Source: Glaciecola siphonariae
Lineage (GTDB): Bacteria; Pseudomonadota; Gammaproteobacteria; Enterobacterales; Alteromonadaceae
Reading direction: 5' to 3'
Assembly (NCBI RefSeq): GCF_042652645.1
Contig: NZ_JBHSGU010000002.1
Span: 496,001 to 560,000, forward strand
DNA: 64,000 bases
Part shown: positions 63,472-64,000 of the stretch, in pieces
Layout of the letters: every line of letters starts with the position of its first letter
How positions within the stretch are numbered: position 1 is the first letter of the stretch
Notes under the pieces: generated by a model
Told to the model about the DNA's origin: nothing
The model's input: only the letters and a program-made list of their open reading frames with translations
The model's database searches: none
Made by a program: the position numbers and the translations under genes

Positions 63472-64000
63472 CTAAGCGGCCTTAGCGGCTTTTTTACGCG
63501 GACTGGCTTTCTTTTTCAGCTTTTCACTCGTTGACATCAGCAATTCTTCTGGGCTGAAGTCATCCACGTTAATGGTGCGCAAGCGACCGGCTTCGGTTTC
63601 GCGCAGTAAGCTTGCCTCTTCATCGCTAATCAAATTAGCTGCTAAGGCTTTATCTGCCAGTTTATCGAGCTGCGTCATCGGAAGCTTTTCGCCCAAAGCC
63701 TTACAAATGCGGTCGAAGATTGGCTCAGTCTTGATCACGTTATCAAGCGTTTGCTCTAAATCTCCGAATAAACTGCCCTCTACACGAGTGAGATACTGAC
63801 CGTCACCTATGCGACTTCTAGCGCTGCATGGATTCTGCAGAATATGCGCAATCTCATGCTCAATTTCATCAGATGGCTTGTCAAATCTCTTACCGAAAGG
63901 TTGAACCAACACGCGCAATGTCCACGCTACTGGGGCAACAGGGAAGTTGCGAATGAAGTCGTCTATCGCCACATCGATTTGGTGCAAACTGTCTTGCATG
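63472..64000 (-). CDS. fadE: Acyl-CoA dehydrogenase FadE, C-terminal part (partial)
   Basis: The reading frame runs off the right edge; the visible 176 residues are the C-terminus. WTLRVLVQPFGKRFDKPSDEIEHEIA, SRSRIGDGQYLT, EPIFDRICKALGE and LRTINVDDFSPEEL match the FadE C-terminal domain (DUF1974) and not short acyl-CoA dehydrogenases. FadE carries out the first oxidation of beta-oxidation. The tail ends with a Lys/Ala-rich stretch (KKKASPRKKAAKAA). The stop is TAG at 63472-63474. Confidence 0.88.
   Translation of the reverse strand, partial: MQDSLHQIDVAIDDFIRNFPVAPVAWTLRVLVQPFGKRFDKPSDEIEHEIAHILQNPCSARSRIGDGQYLTRVEGSLFGDLEQTLDNVIKTEPIFDRICKALGEKLPMTQLDKLADKALAANLISDEEASLLRETEAGRLRTINVDDFSPEELLMSTSEKLKKKASPRKKAAKAA

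Overview
This window looks like a contiguous piece of chromosome from a marine gammaproteobacterium of the Alteromonadales (Alteromonadaceae-like). The evidence is the gene order yceD-rpmF-plsX-fabH-fabD-fabG-acpP-fabF-pabC-mltG-tmk-holB-tatD, the cmoA-cmoB and alaA-yfbR pairs, a GlyGly-CTERM protease together with a rhombosortase, a branched-chain 2-oxoacid dehydrogenase whose E2 has two lipoyl domains, and the C-terminus of a FadE-type acyl-CoA dehydrogenase. Base composition is moderate and even. I saw no tRNA, rRNA, insertion sequence, prophage or CRISPR array. The genus is an inference only.

Layout. 0-5.7 kb: a short-chain dehydrogenase preceded by the last codons of a near-identical paralogue, a 52-aa YqaE/Pmp3 membrane peptide, an aspartate/aromatic aminotransferase, an NRDE protein, a Cys/Met-metabolism PLP enzyme and AzoR. 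5.8-14.3 kb: exported glutathione peroxidase, an S9 peptidase lipoprotein, rhombosortase, a crotonase, gamma-glutamyltransferase, a small lipoprotein and CysK. 14.6-24.1 kb: a MoxR/VWA pair, a hydrolase lipoprotein, RluF, a MATE exporter and, convergent with it, a 1429-aa S8 protease with a GlyGly-CTERM tail. 24.4-34.6 kb: the bkd operon, RlmJ, an unusual kinase-like protein, TesB, a gamma-carbonic-anhydrase-like protein, a candidate small RNA and a SpmA/SpmB-like membrane protein. 34.6-46.8 kb: Maf (YceF), the fatty-acid synthesis operon and its downstream replication and cell-wall genes. 46.9-54.4 kb: a SulA-like gene behind three phased LexA boxes, msrPQ, two HD-domain nucleotide hydrolases with AlaA, an LRAT/NlpC-like protein and a DUF2189 membrane protein. 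54.5-59.3 kb: a four-gene operon that encodes a closed glucosylglycerate cycle. 59.5-64 kb: cmoAB, an orphan NarL-type response regulator coupled to adenosine deaminase, and partial fadE.

How the genes work together. The clearest self-contained system is the minus-strand operon at 54.5-59.3 kb. Glycerate kinase makes a phosphoglycerate, a GT81-type synthase adds glucose, a HAD phosphatase releases glucosylglycerate, and a GH13_18 phosphorylase splits it to glucose-1-phosphate and glycerate, which the kinase can recycle. The second linked pair is the rhombosortase (9.2-9.8 kb) and its likely substrate, the S8 protease (19.9-24.1 kb). The third is an SOS module with three LexA sites spaced exactly 21 bp apart.

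At small scale the window carries several short tandem arrays (7, 13 and 15 bp units), operator-like palindromes, and three confident TTG-initiated genes (rluF, rlmJ, tesB). A possible ~75-nt minus-strand RNA with a perfect TATAAT and an intrinsic terminator lies in a 446-bp gap at 32.9-33.4 kb.
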